Shown: in pieces, positions 1 through 7,266 of the stretch
How the letters are laid out: each line of letters opens with the position of its first letter
Position numbering within the stretch: the stretch's first letter is position 1
Source of the DNA: JAHEEL01 sp964195515
GTDB lineage: Bacteria > Actinomycetota > Acidimicrobiia > Spongiisociales > UBA5794
Direction of reading: 5' to 3'
Length of the DNA stretch: 24,476 nucleotides
NCBI GenBank assembly: GCA_964195515.1
Contig: CAXMQO010000071.1
Span: 1 to 24,476, forward strand
Made by a program: the position numbers and the translations under genes
Notes under the pieces: model-generated
Told to the model about the DNA's origin: nothing
The model's input: only the letters and a program-made list of their open reading frames with translations
Databases searched by the model: none

Positions 1-46
1 CGTCAGGCACGAATCTGTTCGGCCCGTAGTCAAACGAACTGCTCAT
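1..46 (-). CDS. Possible 5' end of a leftward gene (cut by window edge)
   Basis: An ATG at 46 on the minus strand opens a frame that stays open to the left edge and reads MSSSFDYGPNRFVPD. Only 15 residues are visible, so no family can be assigned. The start would face away from the GTPase gene at 216 and leave the repeat array at 76-170 in a divergent gap, a reasonable layout. The codons include the rare AGA and AGT, and no clear Shine-Dalgarno sequence precedes the ATG. An alternative is that 1-29 is the tail of a rightward gene ending at a TAG at 27-29. Weak call. Confidence 0.3.
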   Translation of the reverse strand, partial: MSSSFDYGPNRFVPD

Positions 47-75
47 ACCCCAAAGGCCGGGCCGGTGGCTCCTGT

Positions 76-170
76 CTGGCAGGCTGGTAGCTGGTAGCTG
101 GCAGCTTGTTGGCCCTGCCTCCTGTTTGCTGTTTGCTGTCTGCTGTCTACTGTTTCCTGCCTCCTGCCTC
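76..170. repeat. Tandem array of degenerate 7-bp units
   Basis: From 84 the sequence falls into heptads: CTGGTAG twice and CTGGCAG, then CTTGTTG. After GCC at 112-114, eight contiguous heptads run from 115 to 170 (CTGCCTC, CTGTTTG, CTGTTTG, CTGTCTG, CTGTCTA, CTGTTTC, CTGCCTC, CTGCCTC). A further CTGGCAG lies at 76-82. The units share CTG followed by a variable YYN or GYA tail. The array sits just upstream of the GTPase gene starting at 216 and does not look coding in any frame. It resembles the short tandemly repeated heptanucleotides known from cyanobacteria in form only. The rest of 1-215 holds nothing else I can support. Confidence 0.85.
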
Positions 171-215
171 CCGAGTCAACCCGCTCATCCCCCCGTTGTG
201 TTTCAATACGGGCCT

Positions 216-1532
216 ATGGATCGTCAGCCAGCCAGAAACCTCCTTGCTCTCCTCTCTGCGCTCGACCCGAGCCTGGCAGAGCCGGCGCTTCAACCGCTCG
301 AGCGTCTCGTGACCCGATCTTGGTCTGGCGATGGATTGATCACCGCGGTCGTCGGCACCTCAGGTGTTGGGAAGTCAGAGATCGTGAATGCGCTCGCCGG
401 TGCCAGGGTGGTCACGGCCGGACCCTTGCGTCCAACCACCACCGAGATAGCAATCTGGGGCGATGTGGATACTGCGTACCTGCCCGGCGCAAGGATCTCC
501 GATCCGCAACCTCCCGACGATTTGGCACTCGTCGACACACCGGCCGCCGAGCACTATCCGGAAACGGTCGCCGCCGTGCTCGACCACGTCGACGCAGTGG
601 CGATCGTGGTTTCTCCCGAACGATACGCTGATGCGACCACTGCGAACCTGCTGGCCGCCGTCCGGGAGCGGGGGATCCCGATGTGTGTCGTCCTCTCTGT
701 CGGTGCACGGGACCCATCGAGCTTCGAGGAACTTGCCGAGGATGCGAATGTGAAGCTAGGAACACCCATCAACGTCATGGTGGCTGAGGACATCGGCCCC
801 CTGAGACTCCTCCTTGACGAGATGGCCGGCGACCGCGAAGGACTCATCGAGCAACGGGATCGGGCGGCGGCGGCGTTCTGTGCGATTCAGACCTGTGAGG
901 TCGCAGGAGTTCTCGAGGAGCGCACCGTCGAGTCCCGGATCGTTATCGGAGAGGCCGACAAAGCGTTCGCCCGAGCGGGGGTCGATCGCCGGCGACTGGA
1001 GGCGACGGCAGGTGCGGCGTGGGAAGTCGCAGCACCCGCGATTGCCGCCATGACCGCGGAAGCGACGGATCGCGCGATCGGTGAACTCGCCGACGACGTC
1101 GCTGCAGACGAGTTCTTCTCGCGCTGCGTCGCTCACGCTGCTGCATCGCTCCCATCGATCGATCGGGAACCGATTGATGACTGGTATCGAATAACTACGG
1201 ACCTCTCCCTGGCGGCTATCAAACGGCGACGACTCCACCCGTTGCGTTCAAGAGCCGTTCGCGAGGAGATGTGGCGACTCTCGGTCGACTTCGACCGCCG
1301 ACCGCCCAAACGAGTGCTCAAGGCGCTGAGCGATCGCCTGCCCGATCTCAGATTCGACCGGGGCACCGCGTTGACTGACGCCATGCGTGATGCCGGCGCG
1401 GTCAGAATCGCCGCCTTCAGAATCGATCTTGACCCGTCAAGCCGGGTCTCCGCCGAGGACTTGAGAGCTGCTGCAGACGCTCTCGCCACAAGCGGATCGC
1501 CGCGTTGGGAGGCAGGCGACGATGTATCGTGA
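216..1532 (+). CDS. P-loop GTPase-like protein with degenerate G3/G4 motifs
   Basis: A 438-aa soluble protein of the TRAFAC GTPase class, nearest in style to YfjP/dynamin-related proteins. The P-loop GTSGVGKS is at residues 47-54 and a threonine run (LRPTTTE, 71-77) fits the G2 switch. The G3 position reads DTPA (107-110), not DxxG, and the G4 position near 160 reads LSVGARD where NKxD is expected. Nucleotide specificity or hydrolysis may therefore be altered. The C-terminal half is predicted mostly helical and charged, with no transmembrane segment. I chose ATG 216 because upstream in-frame residues derive from the repeat array and look non-coding. The end overlaps the next GTPase gene by 11 bp, so the pair is probably cotranslated. 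Family is clear; function is not. Confidence 0.8.
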   Translation: MDRQPARNLLALLSALDPSLAEPALQPLERLVTRSWSGDGLITAVVGTSGVGKSEIVNALAGARVVTAGPLRPTTTEIAIWGDVDTAYLPGARISDPQPPDDLALVDTPAAEHYPETVAAVLDHVDAVAIVVSPERYADATTANLLAAVRERGIPMCVVLSVGARDPSSFEELAEDANVKLGTPINVMVAEDIGPLRLLLDEMAGDREGLIEQRDRAAAAFCAIQTCEVAGVLEERTVESRIVIGEADKAFARAGVDRRRLEATAGAAWEVAAPAIAAMTAEATDRAIGELADDVAADEFFSRCVAHAAASLPSIDREPIDDWYRITTDLSLAAIKRRRLHPLRSRAVREEMWRLSVDFDRRPPKRVLKALSDRLPDLRFDRGTALTDAMRDAGAVRIAAFRIDLDPSSRVSAEDLRAAADALATSGSPRWEAGDDVS

Positions 1533-2565
1533 CTTCACTCCTGCGCTTGATCTGCTCGATCTCGCGATCGCTTCCTCCGACGGACTGGCTTCGGAGGCAG
1601 ATCGAGAGGCAGCTGCAGGTCTCGCTGCTGCGGCCCGCCGTCGACGGGATCATCTCAGCGGCGCGATTGTCGTCGCAATTGCGGGAGGGACCGGATCGGG
1701 GAAGTCAAGCCTGCTCAACGCCATCGCCGGTCGAGAGGTTGCTTCAACGAGTGCTCTCAGGCCGCACACCGACGAGCCTCTTGCGTGGATCCCGGCAGAC
1801 GATGCCGCGATCTCCGCGATGGTGGCGACCCTCGGCGTCGACACGGTCGTCGAGCACGATGATGGACAGGACCTTGCCGCAATCGACCTCCCCGATCTCG
1901 ACAGCGTCAATCCCGAACATCGATCGCTCGTGGAGGCGACTCTTCCGCTCGTTGACGCTGTGATCTGGGTATTCGATCCGGTCAAGTACCACGATCCCTC
2001 GATCCATGACGAATTCCTCGCCGCCGTCACCGAGTATGAACCGGTATTCATCTTCGCTCTCAACAAGGTCGATCGTCTCGACGAGGCGGAAGCAGAAGCG
2101 GTCGAAGCCCACTTGGGCGGCATCCTCAGGATGGACGGTTTTCGCGATCCCGAAGTGCTCGCCATTGCCGCTGCCCCGCCCGACGGGAAACCGGTCGGAA
2201 TCGACAAACTGATGACCTCGCTCGAACGCACGCTGGTGGCCAAGCGCGCCGATCGGGTGAAGCTGGTCGCCGACATTCTTCGAGCGGGCCGGCGGCTTGC
2301 CACCGACGCAAACGTGTGGACCGGGACACCCGACGATGCTCACGACCAGATTCGTGACACCGCCGGTGAGCCGGGGCAGCTCTCCGCCGTGCTCGATCGG
2401 CTCGGGATCGATGGGCCGCTCAGGGCCGAGATCGTATCTTCCAACGGCGAGATCGATCCGATTGATCTTGGGCTGCATCGGCGCGCTGAACTCGCGGCAA
2501 CCGTTGCCGCGCTGGGAGTCGCTTGCGCCGAGATCTCAGACGATGAGCCCGGAGCCGCATCGTGA
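1522..2565 (+). CDS. P-loop GTPase, YfjP/Era-like, canonical motifs
   Basis: A 347-aa protein with a complete set of GTPase motifs: GGTGSGKS (55-62), a G2 threonine in PHTDE (81-85), G3 DLPD (122-125) and G4 NKVD (181-184). The order and spacing fit the Era/YfjP/dynamin-related branch. The C-terminal region is helical and acidic at its end, with no membrane helix. GGGAGG at 1507-1512 lies 9 nt before the ATG. The gene overlaps its upstream, motif-degenerate neighbour by 11 bp and its downstream MscS channel gene by 4 bp (GTGA). Tandem GTPase pairs are known among actinobacterial dynamin-like proteins (IniA/IniC, DynA/DynB), but both proteins here are shorter than those. A role in membrane stress with the channel is inference. 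Confidence 0.85.
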   Translation: MYRDFTPALDLLDLAIASSDGLASEADREAAAGLAAAARRRRDHLSGAIVVAIAGGTGSGKSSLLNAIAGREVASTSALRPHTDEPLAWIPADDAAISAMVATLGVDTVVEHDDGQDLAAIDLPDLDSVNPEHRSLVEATLPLVDAVIWVFDPVKYHDPSIHDEFLAAVTEYEPVFIFALNKVDRLDEAEAEAVEAHLGGILRMDGFRDPEVLAIAAAPPDGKPVGIDKLMTSLERTLVAKRADRVKLVADILRAGRRLATDANVWTGTPDDAHDQIRDTAGEPGQLSAVLDRLGIDGPLRAEIVSSNGEIDPIDLGLHRRAELAATVAALGVACAEISDDEPGAAS

Positions 2566-3407
2566 TTATTGCGGCAGCACCGTGGACCGAGATCTGGCAG
2601 ACCGTGCTGATCCTCGTTGTGTCGATCACAGTGTGGCTCGTGGCGCGGGTGCTCATACATCGATGGAGCAGGCGGACGCAGCGCGACTTCGAGGCGACCG
2701 GCGATCTCGCGGACCGAGCGAAGGCCCAGCGTCTCGAGACGATCGCCCGCACATTCTCAACGGTCGTGTTTCTCGCGATCATGGTCACCGGCATCGTCAT
2801 GGGTCTGGCCATATGGGGAGTACCGATTGCTCCAATCGTTGCTTCTCTGTCAGTCGTCGGCATCGCGATCGGCTTCGGGGCCCAGAACTTCGTCCGGGAC
2901 GTCATCTCTGGCCTCTTTGTTCTCCTCGAGGACCAGTACGCCGTGGGCGACGTGGTCGATCTTGCAGGGGTCTCCGGGACGGTGGTGGAGATTCGTCTGC
3001 GGACCACCGTGCTGCGGGGACTCGATGGAAGCATTCATCACGTGCCGAATGGAGAGGTTCGCGTCGCAACGAACCTCACCCACGAGTACAGCAGTGTCGT
3101 GATCGACATTTCCGTCGCGTACGAAGAGTCGGTGGATCGGGCGATCAACGTCATCACCGATGAGGCCGGCGCGTTCGCTTCCGACCCCGATTGGGGCCCG
3201 CGCCTTGTGGATCAGCCGGAGGTTCTCGGGGTCGACAAGCTCGCGGAATCGGGCGTCATCGTGCGGGTGCTCATGACCACGGATCCGAACGAACGGTGGA
3301 AGGTCAAGCGCGAATTCCTCCGGAGGATCAAGAACCGCCTTGACGACGAAGGCATCGAGATGCCGTATCCGCACTTGACGATCACGCATCGACCGGACGA
3401 GACCTGA
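2562..3407 (+). CDS. MscS-family small-conductance mechanosensitive channel
   Basis: A 281-aa inner-membrane channel protein. Hydrophobic segments lie near residues 12-32, 62-85 and 89-122. The last is the Gly/Ala-rich pore helix, running into GFGAQNFVRD and GLFVLLEDQYAVGD, the MscS signature. The beta-domain contains the family motif HHVPNGEV, and the length is typical for compact MscS proteins. MscS channels open on membrane tension and release solutes during hypo-osmotic shock. The GTG start at 2562 overlaps the TGA of the preceding GTPase gene (GTGA), which indicates translational coupling. It converges on the lipid kinase gene with a 23-bp gap; a weak 6-bp hairpin (3423-3439) overlaps the kinase stop. 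Confidence 0.93.
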   Translation: MIIAAAPWTEIWQTVLILVVSITVWLVARVLIHRWSRRTQRDFEATGDLADRAKAQRLETIARTFSTVVFLAIMVTGIVMGLAIWGVPIAPIVASLSVVGIAIGFGAQNFVRDVISGLFVLLEDQYAVGDVVDLAGVSGTVVEIRLRTTVLRGLDGSIHHVPNGEVRVATNLTHEYSSVVIDISVAYEESVDRAINVITDEAGAFASDPDWGPRLVDQPEVLGVDKLAESGVIVRVLMTTDPNERWKVKREFLRRIKNRLDDEGIEMPYPHLTITHRPDET

Positions 3408-3430
3408 CCCTGTTCCCCCTGCGATGTGCC

Positions 3431-4354
3431 TTACGCATCCGGGTCGCGCACGGCAAGCATCGAGTCGACCGCCGGTGTGATCTCGATGTGCGACGTCAAG
3501 CCGAGGTGCTCTCCATCTGCCTGGAACGGCGTCACCGGATCGGCGTCGATCGTCAACCTGTCGAAACAGCTGTACACCCGGGCATCGAGACGGTCCGTCA
3601 GCGGCCGCTTCAGAATCGCCCTGGCGAAGATCTCCGCCGACCGGTGGACTTCGAGGTCGCCGGCGACCACCGCAGCGAGGCCGTCGACGGGTTCCCTGGT
3701 GATGTGGAGCGGGACAAGTCCGAAGTATGTGTAGGGATGGTGAACCTGGGTGAGGGCGGCGACGCCGTCGACACGGACGCCATCGATGTCGACGCGGAGA
3801 TTTGCAGGGCGGCCCCGCCACTGACCCAGGAGTGTGGAGATCGCCGACTCCGCGTAGTGTGCGCCGCCGAACCAGATCTTCGAGTGGGGGCGCCGCTCGG
3901 CGCGTTCGACGACGTCGGCGTCGAATCCGACGCCGACCGCGAAGGTGGCGTACTCGACGGTCGTGCTCCCGCCGATTGACGACTCGATCCGTGCCAGACG
4001 GGTGGGGATCGACGGCAATTCCGCGATCGCTGCGGCGGCACGCCTCGGCCGCTTGGGGAGACCGAAGATCCGCGATGTCACATTCGTGGTGCCGGCTGGG
4101 ATGATCCCGAGAGCGGCCGTCGTGCCCACGATGCCGTTGGCCACGTGGTGAACGACGCCGTCGCCCCCCATCGCAACCACGATGGCATAACCCTCCTCCG
4201 CTGCCTTTGCCGCATGCTCTCTGGTCGCCTCCGGTCCTTGGGGCCACTCGGCATCGACGTCGAAGGTCGCGGAGAGCGTCGAGACCACGTCGCGATAGAG
4301 CGCACCGGTGAAACCGGAGGCCGAGGGATTGGCGAGGAGCAACAATCGGCGCAT
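3431..4354 (-). CDS. Diacylglycerol kinase-family lipid kinase
   Basis: A 307-aa protein of the DAGK catalytic family (YegS/DgkB-like), which phosphorylates diacylglycerol or a related lipid with ATP at the membrane face. It has the opening LLLANPSASG at residues 5-14, the nucleotide-binding GGDG at 63-66 and the loop GIIPAGTTN at 83-91. The C-terminal beta-sandwich carries the usual late segment with DADPVTPFQADGE. I chose the ATG at 4354 because the conserved fold begins there; the open frame continues upstream, but that part overlaps the divergent phosphoribosyltransferase gene. The gap to that gene is about 72 bp. The lipid substrate cannot be read from sequence. Confidence 0.88.
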   Translation of the reverse strand: MRRLLLLANPSASGFTGALYRDVVSTLSATFDVDAEWPQGPEATREHAAKAAEEGYAIVVAMGGDGVVHHVANGIVGTTAALGIIPAGTTNVTSRIFGLPKRPRRAAAAIAELPSIPTRLARIESSIGGSTTVEYATFAVGVGFDADVVERAERRPHSKIWFGGAHYAESAISTLLGQWRGRPANLRVDIDGVRVDGVAALTQVHHPYTYFGLVPLHITREPVDGLAAVVAGDLEVHRSAEIFARAILKRPLTDRLDARVYSCFDRLTIDADPVTPFQADGEHLGLTSHIEITPAVDSMLAVRDPDA

Positions 4355-4414
4355 TGCCTCGAAGCGTACGGCTCCCGTGTGGTGAACGCTTCCGGCGGGA
4401 CGCGATGGAGAGGG

Positions 4415-4420
4415 TACGCT
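4415..4420 (+). promoter_or_regulatory. -10 box, likely leaderless promoter for phosphoribosyltransferase
   Basis: TACGCT lies 6 nt before the GTG start at 4427. There is no Shine-Dalgarno sequence between them, which fits a leaderless transcript beginning at or near the GTG. No convincing -35 element is visible. Confidence 0.5.
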
Positions 4421-4426
4421 CGGGTT

Positions 4427-5074
4427 GTGAGATTCAGGGATCGTCACGAGGCCGGTGAACGGCTTGCCGATGCACTGGAAGAGAGCGCCGTGCTCGGCCC
4501 GGCAGATCGACCGTTCATTCTGGGGGTGCCCAGGGGTGGCGTTCCCGTTGCTGCGGTCATCTCCGACCGGCTCGGAGCCGAACTCGACGTTCTGGTGGCC
4601 CACAAACTTGGTGCGCCGGGGAACCCGGAGTTCGCGATTGGAGCAGTGGCGGAAGACGGGACGACGATTCTGGACGCCCAACTCATCAAGCGATACGGGA
4701 TCAGCGGCGATTACGTCGAGCGAGAGACGCGCTCCCAGCAAGCGGAGGTCGGGCGTCGCGCCCGGTTGCTTCGGAGTGGACGCTCTCCGATTCCGGTGAC
4801 CGGCCGGGTCTGCGTCGTGGTCGACGACGGCGTAGCTACCGGCTCGACGCTCGAAGTGTCACTACGTCTCGTCCTCAACGCCGGTGCAGATCGCGTCATC
4901 GCCGCGGTCCCGGTCGGCCCACCGGCGACGATCAGTCACCTGGAGGAGATCGTCGATGCCGTGATCTGCCCAATGCAGCCGGCAACCTTCTTCGCAGTAG
5001 GCGCGTGGTACGAAAACTTCGAACAAGTATCAGACAAGACAGTGATCGATCTTCTCGGTGTCCGTAGTCCGTAA
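4427..5074 (+). CDS. Phosphoribosyltransferase-domain protein
   Basis: A 215-aa type I PRTase-fold protein. The PRPP-binding loop VVDDGVATGST is at residues 131-141, with an early substrate loop GVPRGGVPVA at 33-42 and LVAHKLGAPGNPE at 56-68. This subgroup is usually annotated simply as phosphoribosyltransferase and often occurs alone or fused to a hydrolase; its substrate is not established. The C-terminal FFAVGAWYENFEQVSD is typical of the subgroup. GTG 4427 is chosen because homologous-looking sequence starts at VRFRDR and a -10 box sits 6 nt upstream. The stop codon TAA (5072-5074) lies inside a run of 7-bp repeats that begins within the last codons. Confidence 0.85.
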   Translation: MRFRDRHEAGERLADALEESAVLGPADRPFILGVPRGGVPVAAVISDRLGAELDVLVAHKLGAPGNPEFAIGAVAEDGTTILDAQLIKRYGISGDYVERETRSQQAEVGRRARLLRSGRSPIPVTGRVCVVVDDGVATGSTLEVSLRLVLNAGADRVIAAVPVGPPATISHLEEIVDAVICPMQPATFFAVGAWYENFEQVSDKTVIDLLGVRSP

Positions 5075-5099
5075 TCCGCGGCCCGGCTCATAGCTCATG
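5058..5099. repeat. Six in-phase 7-bp units spanning the phosphoribosyltransferase stop
   Basis: The heptads are GTGTCCG, TAGTCCG, TAATCCG, CGGCCCG, GCTCATA and GCTCATG. The first two and part of the third encode the last residues of the phosphoribosyltransferase, and the TAA in the third is its stop. After a 33-bp gap that contains GGCTGGCAGC (5121-5130, also found at 97-106 without its first base), an 8-bp-unit array follows. Confidence 0.7.
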
Positions 5100-5132
5100 A
5101 CCCAACGCGCAGGCTTCTCTGGCTGGCAGCTC

Positions 5133-5172
5133 TGCTCTACTGCTCTACTGCTCTACTGCTCTGCTCCGCTAC
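5133..5172. repeat. Tandem 8-bp repeat TGCTCTAC
   Basis: Three perfect copies (5133-5140, 5141-5148, 5149-5156) are followed by TGCTCTGC (5157-5164) and the divergent TCCGCTAC (5165-5172). The last unit contains the stop codon of the leftward receiver gene (CTA at 5169-5171). The junction 10-mer TACTGCTCTA recurs at 9479-9488, at the stop of another leftward gene. Confidence 0.88.
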
Positions 5173-5576
5173 TCCGGCACTGCGGAAGTGTTCACCCGCA
5201 CCGCCCCCGCATCCGCCAACAGCGCTTCCACCGAATCTCTCAGTTCATTCGGACGGAACGGTTTGGTCATGAAGGCATCGGCCCCGCCGGCGGCAGCGCG
5301 ATCGGCCATCTCCGGTTGAGCGTGGGCGGTGAGAACGAGGACGCGAATGTCACGCGTGTTCGGCCCTGACCGGAGTTGGGAGAGAACCTCCCACCCGTCG
5401 AGGCCGGGCAGTCCGATGTCGAGGATGATGACGTCGGGCACTGCGGCTCGCGCTGAGTCGAGGCCGACCAGACCGTCCTCTGCGAACCGCATCTCCGCAT
5501 TGAGCGGACGCAGGCATACGTCGACCAGTCGGCGCACACTGGCCGAGTCCTCGATGACGAGTACGGAAGGCTGCAT
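5169..5576 (-). CDS. Stand-alone response-regulator receiver protein
   Basis: A 135-aa CheY-like receiver domain without an output domain. The acidic pair E9-D10 (VLVIEDSASVRR), phosphoacceptor D53 (ILDIGLPGLDGW), switch T83 (VLVLTAHA) and K105 (MTKPF) are all present, so it should accept phosphate from a histidine kinase; no kinase gene is in the window. ATG 5576 gives the standard receiver N-terminus; the longer open frame upstream runs antisense into the dehydrogenase gene and is not credible. The 3' end runs into an 8-bp tandem repeat. The gene is divergent from the pyrroline-carboxylate dehydrogenase gene with a 105-bp gap, and shared control is possible but not shown. Confidence 0.92.
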   Translation of the reverse strand: MQPSVLVIEDSASVRRLVDVCLRPLNAEMRFAEDGLVGLDSARAAVPDVIILDIGLPGLDGWEVLSQLRSGPNTRDIRVLVLTAHAQPEMADRAAAGGADAFMTKPFRPNELRDSVEALLADAGAVRVNTSAVPE

Positions 5577-5681
5577 GGCATATTCATCGGCACATTGCCG
5601 GGACACTTGACCGGTCCCTCGACTCTGATTCTCGGGTGTTGTTGCCGTACCATCGTGTTGACATCGTTGTGAGGAGACACC

Positions 5682-7238
5682 GTGTTGCAGCCGTACAAAG
5701 CCCTGTCGTACTCTGACTTCTCTGAACCCGCTCCGGCCGCTGCGTATCGTGATGCTCTCGACAAGGTGCACAGCGAACTCGGCGTTCATGCACCTCTGGT
5801 CATCGGCGGCGAACGGATCACCACGAAGAGGGCGATACGGAGTGTCGACCCGTCCCAACCGGACCGTCTTGTCGGAACCGCATCGTCGGCGACGCAAGCA
5901 CACGCTGTGGCCGCTCTCGATGCCGCATGGGACGCCTACCCGGGTTGGTCGAATCGGCCGGCTGCGGAGCGGGCGGAACTGATTCATCGAGTCGGCGATC
6001 TGATCGCCGAGCGGATCTACGAGTTCGCAGCGTGGCAGACATACGAGGCAGGGAAGAACTGGGTCGAAGCCGAAGCGGATGTAGCCGAGGCGATCGATTT
6101 CTGTCGCTACTACGCGCACCAGGCGCTTGAGATGGATAGACCGCTTCCGGTTCACGCCTATCCGGGAGAGACCAACGAGTCGTGGCTACAGCCCATTGGC
6201 GCAGGTGTTGTGATCCCGCCGTGGAACTTCCCGCTCGCGATCCTCGTCGGTATGACCGCCGGCCCTATCGCTGCAGGAAACACGGTCGTTCTCAAGCCCG
6301 CATCGACCACCCCGCTCGTTGGGTGGGGCTTCATGCAAGTCCTCGAGGAAGCCGGGGTACCGGACGGTGTGGTGAACTTCCTACCCGGGCCGGGTTCCGA
6401 GGTTGGGGACACCCTGGTCGACCATCCCACCACCCGGTTCATCAACTTCACCGGCTCCAAGGAAGTCGGGCTCAGGATCGGCGAGCGCTCCTCGAAGGTC
6501 CATGGGGGACAGAAATGGATGAAGCGTGCCTACATGGAGATGGGAGGCAAGGACGCACTCATCGTCGATGAGACCGCAGATCTCGACGCCGCAGCAGATG
6601 ACGCGGTGCGGTCCGCATTCGGGTTCCAGGGCCAGAAGTGCTCGGCGTGTTCCCGGCTGATCGTTGTCGACGCCGTGCACGATGTCCTGGTGGACAAGGT
6701 TGTGGAGCGGGCGGCTGCCCTGATCATCGGGGCACCGACCGAGAACCGTCAGATTGGTCCGGTGGTGTCGGAGGCTCAGCACCGCGCGATTCTCGAGGAG
6801 ATCGAACTCGGCAAGGGGGAAGGCACCCTCGGCCTCGGTGGAGGATCGGTCGAGCGGGACGGTGGCTACTACATCGAACCGACGATCTTTGTGAATGTCG
6901 ACCGCGATGCACGCCTTGCTCAGCACGAGATCTTCGGTCCGGTGCTCTCCGTGATCCGGGCAACCGACTTCGACGAGGCGCTCGAAATCGCGAACGGCAC
7001 TGAGTACGGGCTCACCGGCGGATTACATTCGGCCGACGAGTCCCGTATCGAGCGGGCGCGTCGTGAGTTCTACGTCGGCAATCTCTACATCAACAGGAAG
7101 ATCACCGGTGCATTGGTGGGGATCCAGCCCTTCGGCGGCTTCAATATGTCGGGATCGAACGCCAAGGCGGGTGGTCCGGACTACCTGCGCCTCTTCATGG
7201 AGATGAAGACGATGGCCCGGCGGATCGACTCCGCCTAG
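5682..7238 (+). CDS. pruA: L-glutamate gamma-semialdehyde (1-pyrroline-5-carboxylate) dehydrogenase
   Basis: A 518-aa aldehyde dehydrogenase of the RocA/PruA type. It oxidises L-glutamate 5-semialdehyde to glutamate with NAD+, the second step of proline (and arginine/ornithine) catabolism. Key residues are N182 in PPWNFP, the FTGSKEVG cofactor loop (256-263), general base E286 in MEMGGKDA and nucleophile C320 in QGQKCSACSR; that last motif is characteristic of P5C dehydrogenases. Length matches the monofunctional enzyme rather than PutA fusions. GAGGAG at 5671-5676 sits 5 nt before the GTG start, and a possible -10 box TACCAT lies at 5648-5653. No proline dehydrogenase gene is in the window, so the partner must be elsewhere. 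Confidence 0.94.
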   Translation: MLQPYKALSYSDFSEPAPAAAYRDALDKVHSELGVHAPLVIGGERITTKRAIRSVDPSQPDRLVGTASSATQAHAVAALDAAWDAYPGWSNRPAAERAELIHRVGDLIAERIYEFAAWQTYEAGKNWVEAEADVAEAIDFCRYYAHQALEMDRPLPVHAYPGETNESWLQPIGAGVVIPPWNFPLAILVGMTAGPIAAGNTVVLKPASTTPLVGWGFMQVLEEAGVPDGVVNFLPGPGSEVGDTLVDHPTTRFINFTGSKEVGLRIGERSSKVHGGQKWMKRAYMEMGGKDALIVDETADLDAAADDAVRSAFGFQGQKCSACSRLIVVDAVHDVLVDKVVERAAALIIGAPTENRQIGPVVSEAQHRAILEEIELGKGEGTLGLGGGSVERDGGYYIEPTIFVNVDRDARLAQHEIFGPVLSVIRATDFDEALEIANGTEYGLTGGLHSADESRIERARREFYVGNLYINRKITGALVGIQPFGGFNMSGSNAKAGGPDYLRLFMEMKTMARRIDSA

Positions 7239-7249
7239 GACGATCGCGG

Positions 7250-7266
7250 GTGCCGGCCTACGGCAT
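7250..7266. terminator. Short hairpin between convergent genes
   Basis: TGCCG (7251-7255) and CGGCA (7261-7265) pair around a 5-nt loop, with a possible G-T pair at 7250/7266. It lies in the 19-bp gap between two convergent genes and overlaps the stop of the leftward one. No T-tract, so a weak terminator at best. Confidence 0.35.

Noticed and set aside
76..170. CRISPR-like repetitiveness
   Set aside because: Units are contiguous 7-mers without spacers and no cas genes are present.
3423..3439. Hairpin GATGTG/CGCATC between MscS and the lipid kinase
   Set aside because: Six pairs including one G-T, overlapping a stop codon and without a T-tract; too weak to call a terminator.
2850..4247. 465-codon minus-strand open frame
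   Set aside because: Arg/Gly/His-rich translation overlapping MscS and the lipid kinase; typical shadow of GC-rich genes.
4355..4741. N-terminal extension of the lipid kinase
   Set aside because: It would overlap the phosphoribosyltransferase gene and adds no conserved sequence; the DAGK fold begins at ATG 4354.
5577..6155. N-terminal extension of the receiver protein
   Set aside because: It is antisense to pruA and precedes a complete receiver domain.
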